A stretch of DNA of 64,000 bases, taken from Chloroflexota bacterium. GTDB taxonomy: Bacteria > Chloroflexota > Anaerolineae > UBA4142. The notes under the pieces were generated by a model, which did no database searches, was not told the origin of the DNA, and saw only the letters and a list, made by a program, of their open reading frames with translations. The position numbers and the translations under genes were made by a program. The stretch is from positions 1-64,000 of the forward strand of contig JACRBM010000007.1 of the NCBI GenBank assembly GCA_016219275.1, given 5' to 3'. Shown here piece after piece: positions 37,049 through 44,934 of this stretch (within the stretch, counting starts at the first letter, position 1; every line of letters begins with the position of its first letter).

Positions 37049-37213
37049 TTATTCTCCCCAATCTTCTTCTTCTTCCGGCGCGAGGTCGAGCGCGAGCGGG
37101 TTCTCGCTCGTCACTTCGAGTTCCGCGCCGCAATCCGGGCAGACGATGATTTCGCCGCGCAACGGTTTGTCGAGCGTGATTTCGGCTTCGCACTCTGGGC
37201 AGTTCGCAGTCAT
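37049..37213 (-). CDS. lysW: Amino-group carrier protein LysW
   Basis: 54 residues. Zinc-binding Cys pairs CPEC and CPDCG at about 5-8 and 25-28, an acidic surface, and the diagnostic C-terminus EEDWGE whose last Glu accepts alpha-aminoadipate. LysW protects and carries the intermediates of lysine (in archaea also ornithine) synthesis. GAGGAGG lies just upstream of the ATG. First gene of the operon lysW-lysX-lys20-hacA-NAGPA-like, read from the promoter at 37393. Confidence 0.95.
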   Translation of the reverse strand: MTANCPECEAEITLDKPLRGEIIVCPDCGAELEVTSENPLALDLAPEEEEDWGE

Positions 37214-37386
37214 GGTTCCTCCTCAAAAATAGTTAAATAAAAACGCGCGCCATGCTTCTCATCCAAGACGGTGAGATGCGCAAGCGGCGTGCGTGAGCTG
37301 ATCTAAAAATCACATCGGTGGGACGACATCAGCCGCCGTCCCCGACGTGGACTAGGTTCCATTCACTCTGATTTCGCAAAAGGTTT
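37214..37386 (-). other. Structured leader of the lysW operon, possible attenuator
   Basis: About 170 bases separate the predicted transcript start from lysW. They contain nested hairpin sequences (GGACG...CGTCC; a TCTCA...TGAGA stem closed by GCGC...GCGC at about 37245-37282) followed by GTTTTTATTT at about 37236-37245, which could act as a weak terminator. No match to the lysine riboswitch core was seen. Confidence 0.4.
37303..37362 (-). CDS. Possible Arg-rich leader peptide before lysW
   Basis: ATG at 37362 opens a 19-codon frame, MEPSPRRGRRLMSSHRCDF, with five Arg codons, about 24 bases after the predicted transcript start. The ribosome binding site is weak. It could report arginine supply to the lysW operon, but it may be chance in this GC-rich sequence. 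Confidence 0.25.
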   Translation of the reverse strand: MEPSPRRGRRLMSSHRCDF

Positions 37387-37392
37387 GCGCCG

Positions 37393-37421
37393 AATATAAC
37401 ACTATCGCCGCGCAGTGTCAA
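37393..37421 (-). promoter_or_regulatory. Promoter of the lysW operon
   Basis: On the minus strand: TTGACA (37421-37416), 17 bp, TATATT (37398-37393). Confidence 0.8.
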
Positions 37422-37440
37422 CCTCTTGACCTTAAAATTC

Positions 37441-37731
37441 TCATTCACGCGGCTGGTGTCGTCGCGCGAGTTCGTCCTCGACCGCGCGCCACGCGATTCC
37501 GCGCGACGCGAGCAAGACAAAGGTGTGGTACATCAAGTCAGCCACCTCGGAAACGATTCGTTCATCACCCTGTCCTTTCGCCGCGACGATCACCTCAATC
37601 GCTTCCTCGCCGATTTTCTTGACGATTTCATTTTCGCCCGTCGCGAATAATTGCGCGGTGTACGATCCCGCCGGCGCGTTCGTCTTGCGCGATTCGATTG
37701 TGGCGTACAGTGCGTCAAGCACATCACTCAT
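37441..37731 (-). CDS. hisE: Phosphoribosyl-ATP pyrophosphatase
   Basis: 96 residues from ATG 37731 (AGAGG upstream). The all-helical MazG-like HisE signature is seen in [20 protein letters not shown] and [15 protein letters not shown]. It removes pyrophosphate from phosphoribosyl-ATP, the second step of histidine synthesis. Last gene of the his operon. Confidence 0.93.
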   Translation of the reverse strand: MSDVLDALYATIESRKTNAPAGSYTAQLFATGENEIVKKIGEEAIEVIVAAKGQGDERIVSEVADLMYHTFVLLASRGIAWRAVEDELARRHQPRE

Positions 37732-37749
37732 AATTGATCTGCCTCTCAA

Positions 37750-37836
37750 AGGATGAAGGATGAGGGATGAAGGATGAAAAGAACTCTTATCTCGATGAAT
37801 TCATCCTTCATCCCGCGAAGCGTGCCTTCATCCTTT
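37750..37836. repeat. GGATGAA/TTCATCC self-complementary array
   Basis: AAGGATGAAGGATGAGGGATGAAGG units followed by TTCATCCTTCATCCC and TTCATCCTTTC. The right half forms the last codons and stop of hisI. Confidence 0.85.
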
Positions 37837-38155
37837 CGACCGTCCCCAGACTTCGATAAAAACAACTCACCTCGCCGGTGTGACACGCCGGACCCGCCGG
37901 GTCAACGAGCAGGAGAATCGCGTCGCCGTCGCAGTCGTACTTGATTTCGCGCACGCGTTGGATGTTGCCGGACGTTTCGCCTTTCAGCCACAATGATTTA
38001 CGCCGCCGACTCCAAAACGTCGCGTTGCCGGTTGTGAGCGTTTGCGCCAACGACGCGGCATTCATGTACGCGAGCATCAGCACTTGCTTGGTCTGGATGT
38101 CTTGCACGATGGCGGGCACCAACCCGTTCGCGTCCCAATTGATTTCGTCGCTCAT
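37808..38155 (-). CDS. hisI: Phosphoribosyl-AMP cyclohydrolase
   Basis: 115 residues from ATG 38155 (GGAG upstream). [55 protein letters not shown] and HTGEVSCFY hold the zinc Cys and metal Asp residues of HisI. It opens the ring of phosphoribosyl-AMP. The C-terminal tail (ERMKARFAG) is encoded by a repeat array. Confidence 0.94.
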   Translation of the reverse strand: MSDEINWDANGLVPAIVQDIQTKQVLMLAYMNAASLAQTLTTGNATFWSRRRKSLWLKGETSGNIQRVREIKYDCDGDAILLLVDPAGPACHTGEVSCFYRSLGTVERMKARFAG

Positions 38156-38178
38156 ACCCACACTCCATTTGAATCAAT

Positions 38179-38207
38179 ACCACAGATTTCACAGATTTCA
38201 CAGATTT
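38179..38207. repeat. Left inverted repeat of the GxxExxY cassette
   Basis: ACCACAGATTTCACAGATTT and onward; its inverted copy lies at 38601-38628. Confidence 0.85.
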
Positions 38208-38212
38208 TTTCG

Positions 38213-38583
38213 TTAGAGAATTCGACGCTTGTATTCCAAAGAGGCGCTCCCAAAATTCAGCAACGGACCAACCCGATGACCTGTCCCTTTGAGATAGTTC
38301 AACAGTTGGGCTTTATCAATTTGCGTTAGCGATTTGATCGCTTTCAATTCGACGATTACTTTGCCATCTACGACAAGTCCGGATGAAATTCACCGGCGGT
38401 GATCTCTTTATAACGAACCAACATTCGCGCTTGACGCTCGTGCGAGATTCCACGCAATCTCAATTCGTGGGCGAATGCCTCTTCGTAAACAGATTCCAAG
38501 AATCCGGAGCCTAAAATCCGATGTACCTCCATTGCCGCGCCGATGATCGAATGAGTTAGGTCTTGATACAAAAACTCTGCCAC
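38213..38583 (-). pseudogene. GxxExxY-family gene broken by a one-base frameshift
   Basis: The first frame (38583 to about 38370) gives LTHSIIGAAMEVHRILGSGF and LESVYEEAF, clear GxxExxY family, and hits a stop after GEFHPDLS. Read one frame over, the rest continues with VVDGKVIVELKAIKSL, then DKAQLLNYLKGTGHRVG and YKRRIL to a stop at 38213. One base is missing near 38366-38370 (GACTTG-TCGTAG). It is a pseudogene unless this is a sequencing error. Function of the family is unknown. It sits between hisF and hisI. Confidence 0.85.
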
Positions 38584-38600
38584 GATGATTCCCCTTTCCC

Positions 38601-38628
38601 AATCTGTGAAATCTGTGTAATCTGTGGT
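38601..38628. repeat. Right inverted repeat of the GxxExxY cassette
   Basis: AATCTGTGAAATCTGTGTAA and onward, the reverse complement of 38179-38207 with one change. Confidence 0.85.
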
Positions 38629-38629
38629 T

Positions 38630-39421
38630 TTACCTTCTTACCGGCACTCCCCGTGACGCAAGATAATCCTTCACCTGACCAATCGTCAGCTCGCCAAAAT
38701 GAAACAGACTCGCCGCGAGCACCGCGTCCGCGTGACCTTTGATGATGCCATCGGCAAAATGTTCGATACGCCCCGCGCCGCCGGACGCGATCACCGGAAT
38801 CGAAACCGTGTCCGCAATCGCGCGCGTCAGTTCGAGGTCGTATCCATCTTTCGTGCCATCGCGATCCATGCTCGTCAGCAAGATTTCGCCCGCGCCGCGC
38901 CGCTCCATTTCACGCGCCCATTCAATCGCGTCAATGCCAGTCGGCGTGCGACCACCGTGCGTGAAAACTTGCCAAGACAGTGGGGAGGTTGATGTCGTCC
39001 GTCCTCCGTCCTCCGTCCTTCGTCTTTTTGCATCAATCGCCACGACGACACACTGCGACCCGAATCGCTCTGCCGCTTCAGTAATCACCGATGGATTCTC
39101 GACTGCCGCGGTGTTCACCGCGACCTTGTCCACGCCCGCAAGCAGAATCGCGCGGAAATCTTCGACCGTGCGTACACCGCCGCCAACCGCGAACGGAATG
39201 AACACCTGGTCGGCGACCGCGCGCACGACATCGAGCAAAATATCGCGCCGTTCGTGCGACGCGGTGATGTCGAGGAACGTAAGTTCGTCTGCGCCAGCGG
39301 CGTCGTAAATTCGCGCTTGCTCGACCGGATCGCCGGCATCGCGCAATTGCACAAAGTTCACGCCTTTGACGACACGCCCGTCTTTAACGTCAAGGCAAGG
39401 GATAATTCTTTTGGCTAGCAT
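38630..39421 (-). CDS. hisF: Imidazole glycerol phosphate synthase cyclase subunit
   Basis: 263 residues from ATG 39421, about 10 more than usual. [20 protein letters not shown] with the first catalytic Asp, [15 protein letters not shown], and [18 protein letters not shown] with the second catalytic Asp are intact. With HisH it makes IGP and AICAR. Near residue 143 the loop after VVAIDAKR carries an extra ~13 residues ([13 protein letters not shown]) encoded by a junction-type repeat (38994-39023). Confidence 0.95.
   Translation of the reverse strand: MLAKRIIPCLDVKDGRVVKGVNFVQLRDAGDPVEQARIYDAAGADELTFLDITASHERRDILLDVVRAVADQVFIPFAVGGGVRTVEDFRAILLAGVDKVAVNTAAVENPSVITEAAERFGSQCVVVAIDAKRRRTEDGGRTTSTSPLSWQVFTHGGRTPTGIDAIEWAREMERRGAGEILLTSMDRDGTKDGYDLELTRAIADTVSIPVIASGGAGRIEHFADGIIKGHADAVLAASLFHFGELTIGQVKDYLASRGVPVRR
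38994..39023 (-). repeat. Short tandem repeat inserted in frame in hisF
   Basis: GTCCGTCCTCCGTCCTCCGT units, the same family as the arrays around the nitrilase gene (43970 and 44868). Confidence 0.8.
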
Positions 39422-39429
39422 AGTCACTT

Positions 39430-39494
39430 CCGGTATTCAGTATTCAGTATTCAGTATTCAGTATTCAGCATTGTGTGCAGTGAACAGTAAACAG
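39430..39494. repeat. GTATTCA and GTGAACA repeats left of the four-helix-bundle gene
   Basis: Five GTATTCA units, then GTGTGCAGTGAACAGTAAAC. The second part is the inverted partner of 40061-40098. Confidence 0.85.
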
Positions 39495-39583
39495 TTGTCA
39501 TTCAACTGAGTCGTCACTTCAACACCTTCGCCAAACGCGGATTCTGTTTGGCAATTTTGGAAAATTGCCCCACGATTTTGCAT

Positions 39584-40045
39584 TCAGTTTTTGATTGGCG
39601 AAGGTATTGCACTTGAACCAGCAAAATAATCGGTGGCGGACTCGCACAGAGTTTTCGGCAATTCGCCACAGAAGAGATCCGCCTTATCCATCGTTCCACC
39701 AAGCAAGCGTCCAATCTCTTCGCATTTTTCCATGTACGGATTCGCTTTCTCACGGCTCAGATATTCACAGTCCACGGCAGTGCCGATCCAATGTTGCGTC
39801 TCGTACTGTTCGCCATCGGCATCAGTCAGTTTGCTCGCAAAATGCTTCTCGTATCGCCGCATGCCCCACGCTTCGGCGAGGTTTGCGCCAATCGAACGCG
39901 AAGAACGTCGAATCTGATCAACCAACGAAAACTGGTCATCCCTCGGAAATACTCGCGACAACAAAAAGATTTCTTTTTGCAACGCCCGCGCCTTTTGATA
40001 CACCACCAACTCACAATAATTTTGCGCATGCGGCAAACCGCTCAT
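39584..40045 (-). CDS. Four-helix-bundle protein (23S rRNA intervening-sequence family)
   Basis: 153 residues from ATG 40045 (AAGGAG 6 bases upstream). YQKARALQKEIFLLSRVFP, LVDQIRRSSRSIGANLAEAW and CEEIGRLLGGTMDKAD are typical of the S23/IVP-like four-helix-bundle family, often found in rRNA intervening sequences or scattered in genomes. Function unknown. It interrupts the his operon between hisA and hisF and is bracketed by inverted repeats. Confidence 0.85.
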   Translation of the reverse strand: MSGLPHAQNYCELVVYQKARALQKEIFLLSRVFPRDDQFSLVDQIRRSSRSIGANLAEAWGMRRYEKHFASKLTDADGEQYETQHWIGTAVDCEYLSREKANPYMEKCEEIGRLLGGTMDKADLFCGELPKTLCESATDYFAGSSAIPSPIKN

Positions 40046-40060
40046 CTTTTGCTCCTTCGC

Positions 40061-40098
40061 TATTTACTGTTCACTGTTCACTGCGCACTGTTCACTAT
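40061..40098. repeat. Repeats right of the four-helix-bundle gene, overlapping the hisA end
   Basis: TATTTACTGTTCACTGTTCA and CTGCGCACTGTTCAC, complementary to 39473-39494. The hisA stop codon (40078) lies within the array. Confidence 0.85.
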
Positions 40099-40809
40099 TT
40101 CGAGCACCTGGTTCAACGACACCGCGCCCGTGTACAGCGCCTGCCCAATAATCACGCCTTCGATTTCCGGGAATGCGCGCAACGATTCGACATCGCGCAC
40201 GCTCGCCACGCCGCCTGATGCGATGACCGCCAGCCCGCATGCGCGCGCGAGTTGCGCGGTTGCCTCCGCGTTCACGCCTTGCAACATTCCATCGCGCGCG
40301 ATGTCGGTGTAGATAATGCGTTCGATGCCGCGTTCGCGCATCTCGCGCGCCAACTCAATCGCGCTGACTTTCGATTTTTCGACCCAGCCGCGCGTCGCGA
40401 CCATACCATCGCGCGCGTCAATGCCAACGGCAATCGTTTCTGAGCCAAAGCGATTCAGAATCTCCGACACGAGCGCGGGATTCTCGATTGCCGCTGTACC
40501 GATCACAACGCGCGACACACCCCGATCGAACGCCGCTTGAATGCTTGCAAGGTCGCGCAGTCCGCCACCGAACTGCACCGGAATTTCCACCGTTGCGAGA
40601 ATTTTTTCGAGCGCGCGCAGGTTCGCGCCGGTGTGTTCGCCGAACGCGCCGTCGAGATTGACAACGTGCAACCAGTGCGCGCCTTCGTCTTGCCAACGCA
40701 CGGCAACCGATGCTGGGTCATCGCTGTATTTTGTTTCCGCCTCCGCGCGTCCTTGCTGCAATCGCACGACGCGACCATTTCGCAAATCAATCGCTGGAAA
40801 AATGATCAT
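40078..40809 (-). CDS. hisA: ProFAR isomerase
   Basis: 243 residues. FPAIDLRNGRVVRLQQGRA with the catalytic Asp, VQFGGGLRDLASIQAAFD, YTDIARDGMLQG with the second Asp and VIASGGVASVRDVE mark the HisA (beta/alpha)8 barrel. It isomerises ProFAR to PRFAR. The last residues (NSAQ) are encoded by a repeat array. Confidence 0.95.
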   Translation of the reverse strand: MIIFPAIDLRNGRVVRLQQGRAEAETKYSDDPASVAVRWQDEGAHWLHVVNLDGAFGEHTGANLRALEKILATVEIPVQFGGGLRDLASIQAAFDRGVSRVVIGTAAIENPALVSEILNRFGSETIAVGIDARDGMVATRGWVEKSKVSAIELAREMRERGIERIIYTDIARDGMLQGVNAEATAQLARACGLAVIASGGVASVRDVESLRAFPEIEGVIIGQALYTGAVSLNQVLEIVNSAQ

Positions 40810-40829
40810 TCCTTCTCACTCACTATGCA

Positions 40830-41444
40830 TCACACATCACGATTCACGATTCCCACAAAGTTTTCCAGAATCTTTAGCCCAACGGTCTGGCTTTTCTCCG
40901 GATGAAACTGCGTGCCCCACACGTTGCCGCGTCCGACGATGGAGGCGAAATCAACTCTGTAATCGGTTGTCGCAAGCGTGATGCTGGGATCGCTCGGCGC
41001 GCAATAGTACGAGTGAACGAAATAGGTGTATCCGCCATCGGGCACATCGCGCAACAACGGATTGGATTGACGAATTTGCAATTGATTCCAACCCATCTGC
41101 GGAATCTTGAGACCGTTCGGAAACCGTTTCACCGCGCCGCCGAAAATTCCTAACCCTTCGTGCTGTCCCATCTCTTCGCTCGTCTCGAACAACAATTGCA
41201 TTCCGACACAAATTCCCAGGAACGGCACGCCGTCCGCGCACGCTTGTTTCAACGGCGCAATCCAGCCCGCGTCGCGCAAGTTGATCATCGCTTGACCGAA
41301 CGCGCCGTCGCCGGGAAGCACAATCGCGCGCGCGCCGATCATCTCACGCGGCGACTGGACGATACGCGCCGCGCCGCCGACCTTTTCGATCCCGCGCAAC
41401 GCGCTCCGAAGATTCCCCATACCATAATCAATAATCGCAATCAT
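40830..41444 (-). CDS. hisH: Imidazole glycerol phosphate synthase glutaminase subunit
   Basis: 204 residues from ATG 41444. Class I amidotransferase: nucleophile Cys in PFLGICVGMQLLFE, His and Glu in WGTQFHPEKSQTVGLK; YFVHSYY is also typical of HisH. It supplies ammonia to HisF. Confidence 0.94.
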   Translation of the reverse strand: MIAIIDYGMGNLRSALRGIEKVGGAARIVQSPREMIGARAIVLPGDGAFGQAMINLRDAGWIAPLKQACADGVPFLGICVGMQLLFETSEEMGQHEGLGIFGGAVKRFPNGLKIPQMGWNQLQIRQSNPLLRDVPDGGYTYFVHSYYCAPSDPSITLATTDYRVDFASIVGRGNVWGTQFHPEKSQTVGLKILENFVGIVNRDV

Positions 41445-41460
41445 TGAAAAACCCTTTTGT

Positions 41461-41523
41461 GACGCGGACGAGCGCAGACAAACGCAGATAATTTTTCCGC
41501 GTTCGTCCGCGTTTATCCGCGTC
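41461..41523. repeat. GACGCGGA / TCCGCGTC self-complementary array (hisH-hisB)
   Basis: GACGCGGACGAGCGCAGACA ... TTTATCCGCGTCC. The same family occurs between argC and argB (53531-53589). Confidence 0.88.
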
Positions 41524-42117
41524 CTATAAAACCCCTTTTGTCGAGGCAATGCCAACGCGCCGCGCATCGAACGCTGCCGCCATCGCGAGCGCGCGACCGA
41601 GTGCTTTGAACAGTGCTTCGGCTTTGTGGTGATCGTCACGTCCGTACAAAACTTTCGCATGCAAATTCATCCGCGCGTTCGTCGCAAGCGATTCGAGAAA
41701 ATGCGCGATCAAACTCGTTGGCAATGCGCCGATCATCGGCGTCGCAAACTCGGCGTCCATCACGGCGTACGCGCGCCCGCTCAGATCAATCGCGACGAAC
41801 GCGAGCGCTTCGTCCATCGGTACGTACGCGTGACCCATCCGCACGATGCCGCGCTTGTCACCGAGCGCGCGCGCGAGCGCATCGCCCAGCACAATTGCGA
41901 TGTCCTCGGTCGTGTGATGCGCGTCAATTTGCAAATCGCCGGTCGCGCGCACTTGCAAATCGAACAAGCCGTGCACCGCGACGTGCGCGAGAAGGTGATC
42001 GAGCATTGGCACGCCGGTCGCAATGTCCGCGTTGCCCGTGCCATCGAGATTCAACGTGATGGCAATATCGGTCTCTTTCGTTTTGCGCGTGACGGTCGCA
42101 GTTCGATCATTCGACAT
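41524..42117 (-). CDS. hisB: Imidazoleglycerol-phosphate dehydratase
   Basis: 197 residues, monofunctional. The manganese-binding His clusters [10 protein letters not shown] and [13 protein letters not shown] are present, as are [15 protein letters not shown] and the [13 protein letters not shown] strand. No phosphatase domain is fused, so a separate histidinol-phosphatase is needed. Its start lies inside the end of the preceding phosphatase gene (11-base overlap). Confidence 0.95.
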   Translation of the reverse strand: MSNDRTATVTRKTKETDIAITLNLDGTGNADIATGVPMLDHLLAHVAVHGLFDLQVRATGDLQIDAHHTTEDIAIVLGDALARALGDKRGIVRMGHAYVPMDEALAFVAIDLSGRAYAVMDAEFATPMIGALPTSLIAHFLESLATNARMNLHAKVLYGRDDHHKAEALFKALGRALAMAAAFDARRVGIASTKGVL

Positions 42118-42748
42118 TTTCGATCACCTCTTCTACTGTCCATGACCCCACCCCAGCCCTCCCCTTGGCAAGGGAAGGGAGTGTCTCAATCATTTCCCGC
42201 CCCTTGTCAAGGAGCGGGTTAGGGACGGGTGACATCACGACGATAGACGGCAAACCCAGCCGTTTCCAAAACTCGAACGGCATCGGGTTCGTGCGCGCGA
42301 CGAAAAGTGAGATGACCGTGCCGTGCGCGACGACCGCGATATTTTTCTGCGGATGTTTTTCAATCACGCGTTCAATCGCGTCGGCAAATCGTGCGTGCGC
42401 CGCGTTCGCCGTTTCGTTGCCGAGCACCAACTCGTTTGGCTTGGCGAAAAATTCCGCAACGCGCGCTTCAAGTTCGGCGGTCGGCATAAACGGCACGTTG
42501 CGCCGGTCGTGCTCGTGCAAGCCCACGCCGATTTCGTGCGGCTTACCCAATCGCGTCGCGACAATCCGCGCGGTCTCGATGGCTTTTGGCTCGACACTAC
42601 TCACGATCACATCCAGCGGATACGCGGCGAGTTTTTGCGCGAGCAATTTACATCGTCCGCGACCCAGTTCGCCGAGATGCCATTCGGGCGCAGGCACGGC
42701 GAGATTGAGTTCGGGCATCGAGTGTTTGATGAGATAGAGCTTTTGCAT
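42107..42748 (-). CDS. Histidine-phosphatase superfamily enzyme, candidate histidinol-phosphatase
   Basis: 213 residues from ATG 42748. The catalytic His is in [11 protein letters not shown], where the usual RHG is [20 protein letters not shown] has Lys for the second Arg; GLHEHDRR carries the acid and [14 protein letters not shown] the second His. The gene lies between hisC and hisB and overlaps hisB, just where histidinol-phosphate phosphatase is required. That role is an inference. The C-terminal ~30 residues are encoded by palindromic repeats (42146-42229). Confidence 0.7.
   Translation of the reverse strand: MQKLYLIKHSMPELNLAVPAPEWHLGELGRGRCKLLAQKLAAYPLDVIVSSVEPKAIETARIVATRLGKPHEIGVGLHEHDRRNVPFMPTAELEARVAEFFAKPNELVLGNETANAAHARFADAIERVIEKHPQKNIAVVAHGTVISLFVARTNPMPFEFWKRLGLPSIVVMSPVPNPLLDKGREMIETLPSLAKGRAGVGSWTVEEVIENVE
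42146..42229 (-). repeat. Two palindromes encoding the phosphatase C-terminus
   Basis: CCCTTGGCAAGGG and CCCGCCCCTTGTCAAGGAGC (followed by GGG) are two hairpins of the C-rich/G-rich type. They are read in frame as [18 protein letters not shown] and onward. Confidence 0.78.
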
Positions 42749-42847
42749 TTCTGATTCCTGATTTCTGATTTCTGATTTTTGATTTTTGATTTTTGATTCT
42801 CGATTTTCGATTGCCGATTTACGACTGCAGAATTCCAAATCCAAAAT
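42749..42847. repeat. TGATTTC/TGATTTT tandem array upstream of the phosphatase gene
   Basis: About ten TGATTYY units grading into CGATTTTCGATTGCCGATTT. It fills the whole hisC-phosphatase junction and supplies the bases just before the start codon. Confidence 0.85.
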
Positions 42848-43954
42848 TCACGTGAGTTCCTTCAAATCCTGGATCAGCCGCTCGTCCTCCTCCGGCGTTC
42901 CAACCGTGATGCGAATGTACTCGCGCAACATGCCGGACTTGTACGCGCGAATCAGGATGCCGCGCGAAGCAAGCGCATCGCGCAACACAAGTGAATCGCG
43001 CCCGACAACGCGGCACAAGATGAAATTCGTTTTGCTCGGAACCGGTTGGAGAAATCCGAGCGATGCGAGTGCAATCGTCAAACGTTCGCGCTCGGCGATG
43101 ATGCGTTCGATATTCGCACGCAGGTAGTCCACATCGTCGAGCGAGGCGCGCGCGGCAACAATCGCGGCGGCGTTCACATTGTACGGCGATTTGATGCGGC
43201 GCAGTTGATCGGCGATGCGCGGATGTGCGACGCAATAGCCGACACGCAAGCCCGCGAGTCCCGCCCACTTGCTGAACGTGCGCAGGATGATGAGGTTTGG
43301 CTGTGTTGGCACGCGCGCGACCATCGTCTCGCCGCCGAACTCGGCGTACGCTTCATCAAGCAGAATCATCACCGGCAACGCGAGCAATCGCTCAATGTCC
43401 GCGCGTGGCATCGGCGTGCCGGTAGGATTGTTGGGGTTGGTGAGGAAGAGTAATTTCACCCCCACCCTTCCCTCCCCCGTCTTTGACGGGGGAGGGTTAG
43501 GGAGGGGGCTGATTACCCTTTCAACCGCATCTACATCAATCGAAAAATCCGCGCGACGCGGAACATCCATCACGCGCGCGCCGATGATGTGCGCGTAATG
43601 CGAGTACATCTCGAACGTCGGCGGACAGTTGACGATAGTATCGCCCGGTGCGAGGAATGCGCACTCGATCCAATCAATCAATTCATCGCCGCCGTTGCCG
43701 ACAACGAGTTGCGACGCGTCCACGCCGACGTAACGCGCGAGCGCGGGAAGCAATTCATCCTGGGTCGCGTACCGATGCCAGTGACGAAAATCGGCGAGCG
43801 CGGCGACGGTGCGCGGCGATGGACCGAACGCGTTCTCGTTCGCATCGAGTTTGATGATGCGAGCAAAATCGTCGGTCGTGACGGGCGCCATGGTGTACGG
43901 CGGAAAGCCAAGCAGGTCTTGGCGCAGAAATTCTTCGGGATCAAGTGGTGGCAT
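42848..43954 (-). CDS. hisC: Histidinol-phosphate aminotransferase
   Basis: 368 residues from ATG 43954 (GAGG upstream). KLDANENAFGPSP at the N-terminus, FLTNPNNPTG, LLDEAYAEFGG and the PLP Lys in RTFSKWAGLAGLRVGY identify HisC. It transaminates imidazole-acetol phosphate. Residues near 150-170 (SPLPNPPPSKTGEGRVGV) are encoded by a palindromic repeat and lie just before the LLFLTNPNN strand. Confidence 0.95.
   Translation of the reverse strand: MPPLDPEEFLRQDLLGFPPYTMAPVTTDDFARIIKLDANENAFGPSPRTVAALADFRHWHRYATQDELLPALARYVGVDASQLVVGNGGDELIDWIECAFLAPGDTIVNCPPTFEMYSHYAHIIGARVMDVPRRADFSIDVDAVERVISPLPNPPPSKTGEGRVGVKLLFLTNPNNPTGTPMPRADIERLLALPVMILLDEAYAEFGGETMVARVPTQPNLIILRTFSKWAGLAGLRVGYCVAHPRIADQLRRIKSPYNVNAAAIVAARASLDDVDYLRANIERIIAERERLTIALASLGFLQPVPSKTNFILCRVVGRDSLVLRDALASRGILIRAYKSGMLREYIRITVGTPEEDERLIQDLKELT
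43457..43509 (-). repeat. Palindromic repeat inserted in frame in hisC
   Basis: A perfect 12-bp stem CCCTCCCCCGTC / GACGGGGGAGGG with loop TTT (43470-43496), extended by imperfect C-rich and G-rich arms. Related to the intergenic elements at 6862 and 48178. Confidence 0.88.
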
Positions 43955-43969
43955 GTGTAACCTCAAATG

Positions 43970-44006
43970 CGACGGAGGACGGAGGACGAAGGACGAAAGT
44001 TTTTGC
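43970..44006. repeat. Left inverted repeat array of the nitrilase cassette
   Basis: GACGGAGGACGGAGGACGAAGG and onward; inverted partner at 44868-44934. Confidence 0.85.
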
Positions 44007-44048
44007 ATTCGCCATTTACCCCAATTCTTCGCAGTAGCGTTTTCGTAA

Positions 44049-44849
44049 TCAAAGATTGGCATTCGTCATTCTTCGGGTAGCGCAGATTTCAACAATGTCT
44101 GTTCTGCATTGATTGAGATACCAATTGGAAACCTGCGATAAATCAAGATTGACGCGCATAAATGTCGGCTGGTCGGATGGTAACTCGCTCAGCACTTGAC
44201 CATTCGGCGCGATGGCAACTGTGGGGCTTGTCTGTTCAGAAGCAACGTTGTTCGCGCTAATCACAAACCTTTGTGTTTCCGCTGCTCGACTGACAAGATG
44301 ACTTTGCCAAATAGTCCGCTCGTGCAACTTGCCAATTGCATTGTTGAGATGAAGAATAACTTGCGCTCCATTTCGTGCTAACCATCCCCACTGTTCAGGA
44401 AACCGTAGTTCACGACAGAGCTGAACGCCAAGTGTAACCACACCATTTGGCATATTTATTTTGAATACAGGTAAATCTGTTCCTGCTGTGAACGTGCCAC
44501 GTTCATGTGTTGCCAAGTTAATTTTGTGATACACATAGCTTTGCCCATCAGGATTAAACCCCCAAGCCGCGTTGAACCAATGACCATCCTTCTGATAGCA
44601 CGCTCCTACCCACAAGGAAATTTTTCGGCAACGCGCTTCTGTTTTGAGATGGTCTAAAGCTGTTTCTAATTCGCACAGGTCAATCTCGTCAAGAAAAGCC
44701 AAGTCATCAGAGTAACCAGAAACAGACCCTTCAGGAAAAATCACTAATTCTCCTGGCTGCGTCTCTTTGAGAACATTCTGAATAGATATCAGGTTTTGTT
44801 GAATCGAAAATGAAACCAGAAATTGCGCCACCACCGCAGTGAGGTTCAT
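44049..44849 (-). CDS. Nitrilase-superfamily carbon-nitrogen hydrolase
   Basis: 266 residues. The Glu-Lys-Cys triad of the superfamily is in LVIFPEGSVSGYSDD (about 36-50), VYHKINLATHE (about 107-117) and GVQLCRELRFPE (about 141-152). Substrate unknown, likely an amide or carbamoyl compound. GC content is clearly lower than in the flanking his genes and the gene is bracketed by inverted repeats, so it looks inserted between hisD and hisC. Confidence 0.85.
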   Translation of the reverse strand: MNLTAVVAQFLVSFSIQQNLISIQNVLKETQPGELVIFPEGSVSGYSDDLAFLDEIDLCELETALDHLKTEARCRKISLWVGACYQKDGHWFNAAWGFNPDGQSYVYHKINLATHERGTFTAGTDLPVFKINMPNGVVTLGVQLCRELRFPEQWGWLARNGAQVILHLNNAIGKLHERTIWQSHLVSRAAETQRFVISANNVASEQTSPTVAIAPNGQVLSELPSDQPTFMRVNLDLSQVSNWYLNQCRTDIVEICATRRMTNANL

Positions 44850-44867
44850 TCAGCTTCTCCTATCACT

Positions 44868-44934
44868 TGCTTCCGTCCTTCGTCCTCCGTCGCTCGTCCG
44901 TCCTCCGTCATTCGTCCTCGGTCATCCGTCTTCT
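44868..44934. repeat. Right inverted repeat array of the nitrilase cassette, overlapping the hisD end
   Basis: CTTCCGTCCTTCGTCCTCCG and similar units. The hisD stop (44908) and its last residues (RRRMTEDE) are encoded by this array. Confidence 0.85.

Noticed and set aside
37214-37386. Lysine riboswitch or T-box in the lysW leader
   Set aside because: I looked for the conserved lysine-aptamer core and for the T-box GGTGG-ACCGCG motif and saw neither.
41444-41660. N-terminal extension of hisH by 72 codons
   Set aside because: The extension reads through the repeat array and the end of hisB; HisH proteins begin at the IAIIDYGMGNL segment.
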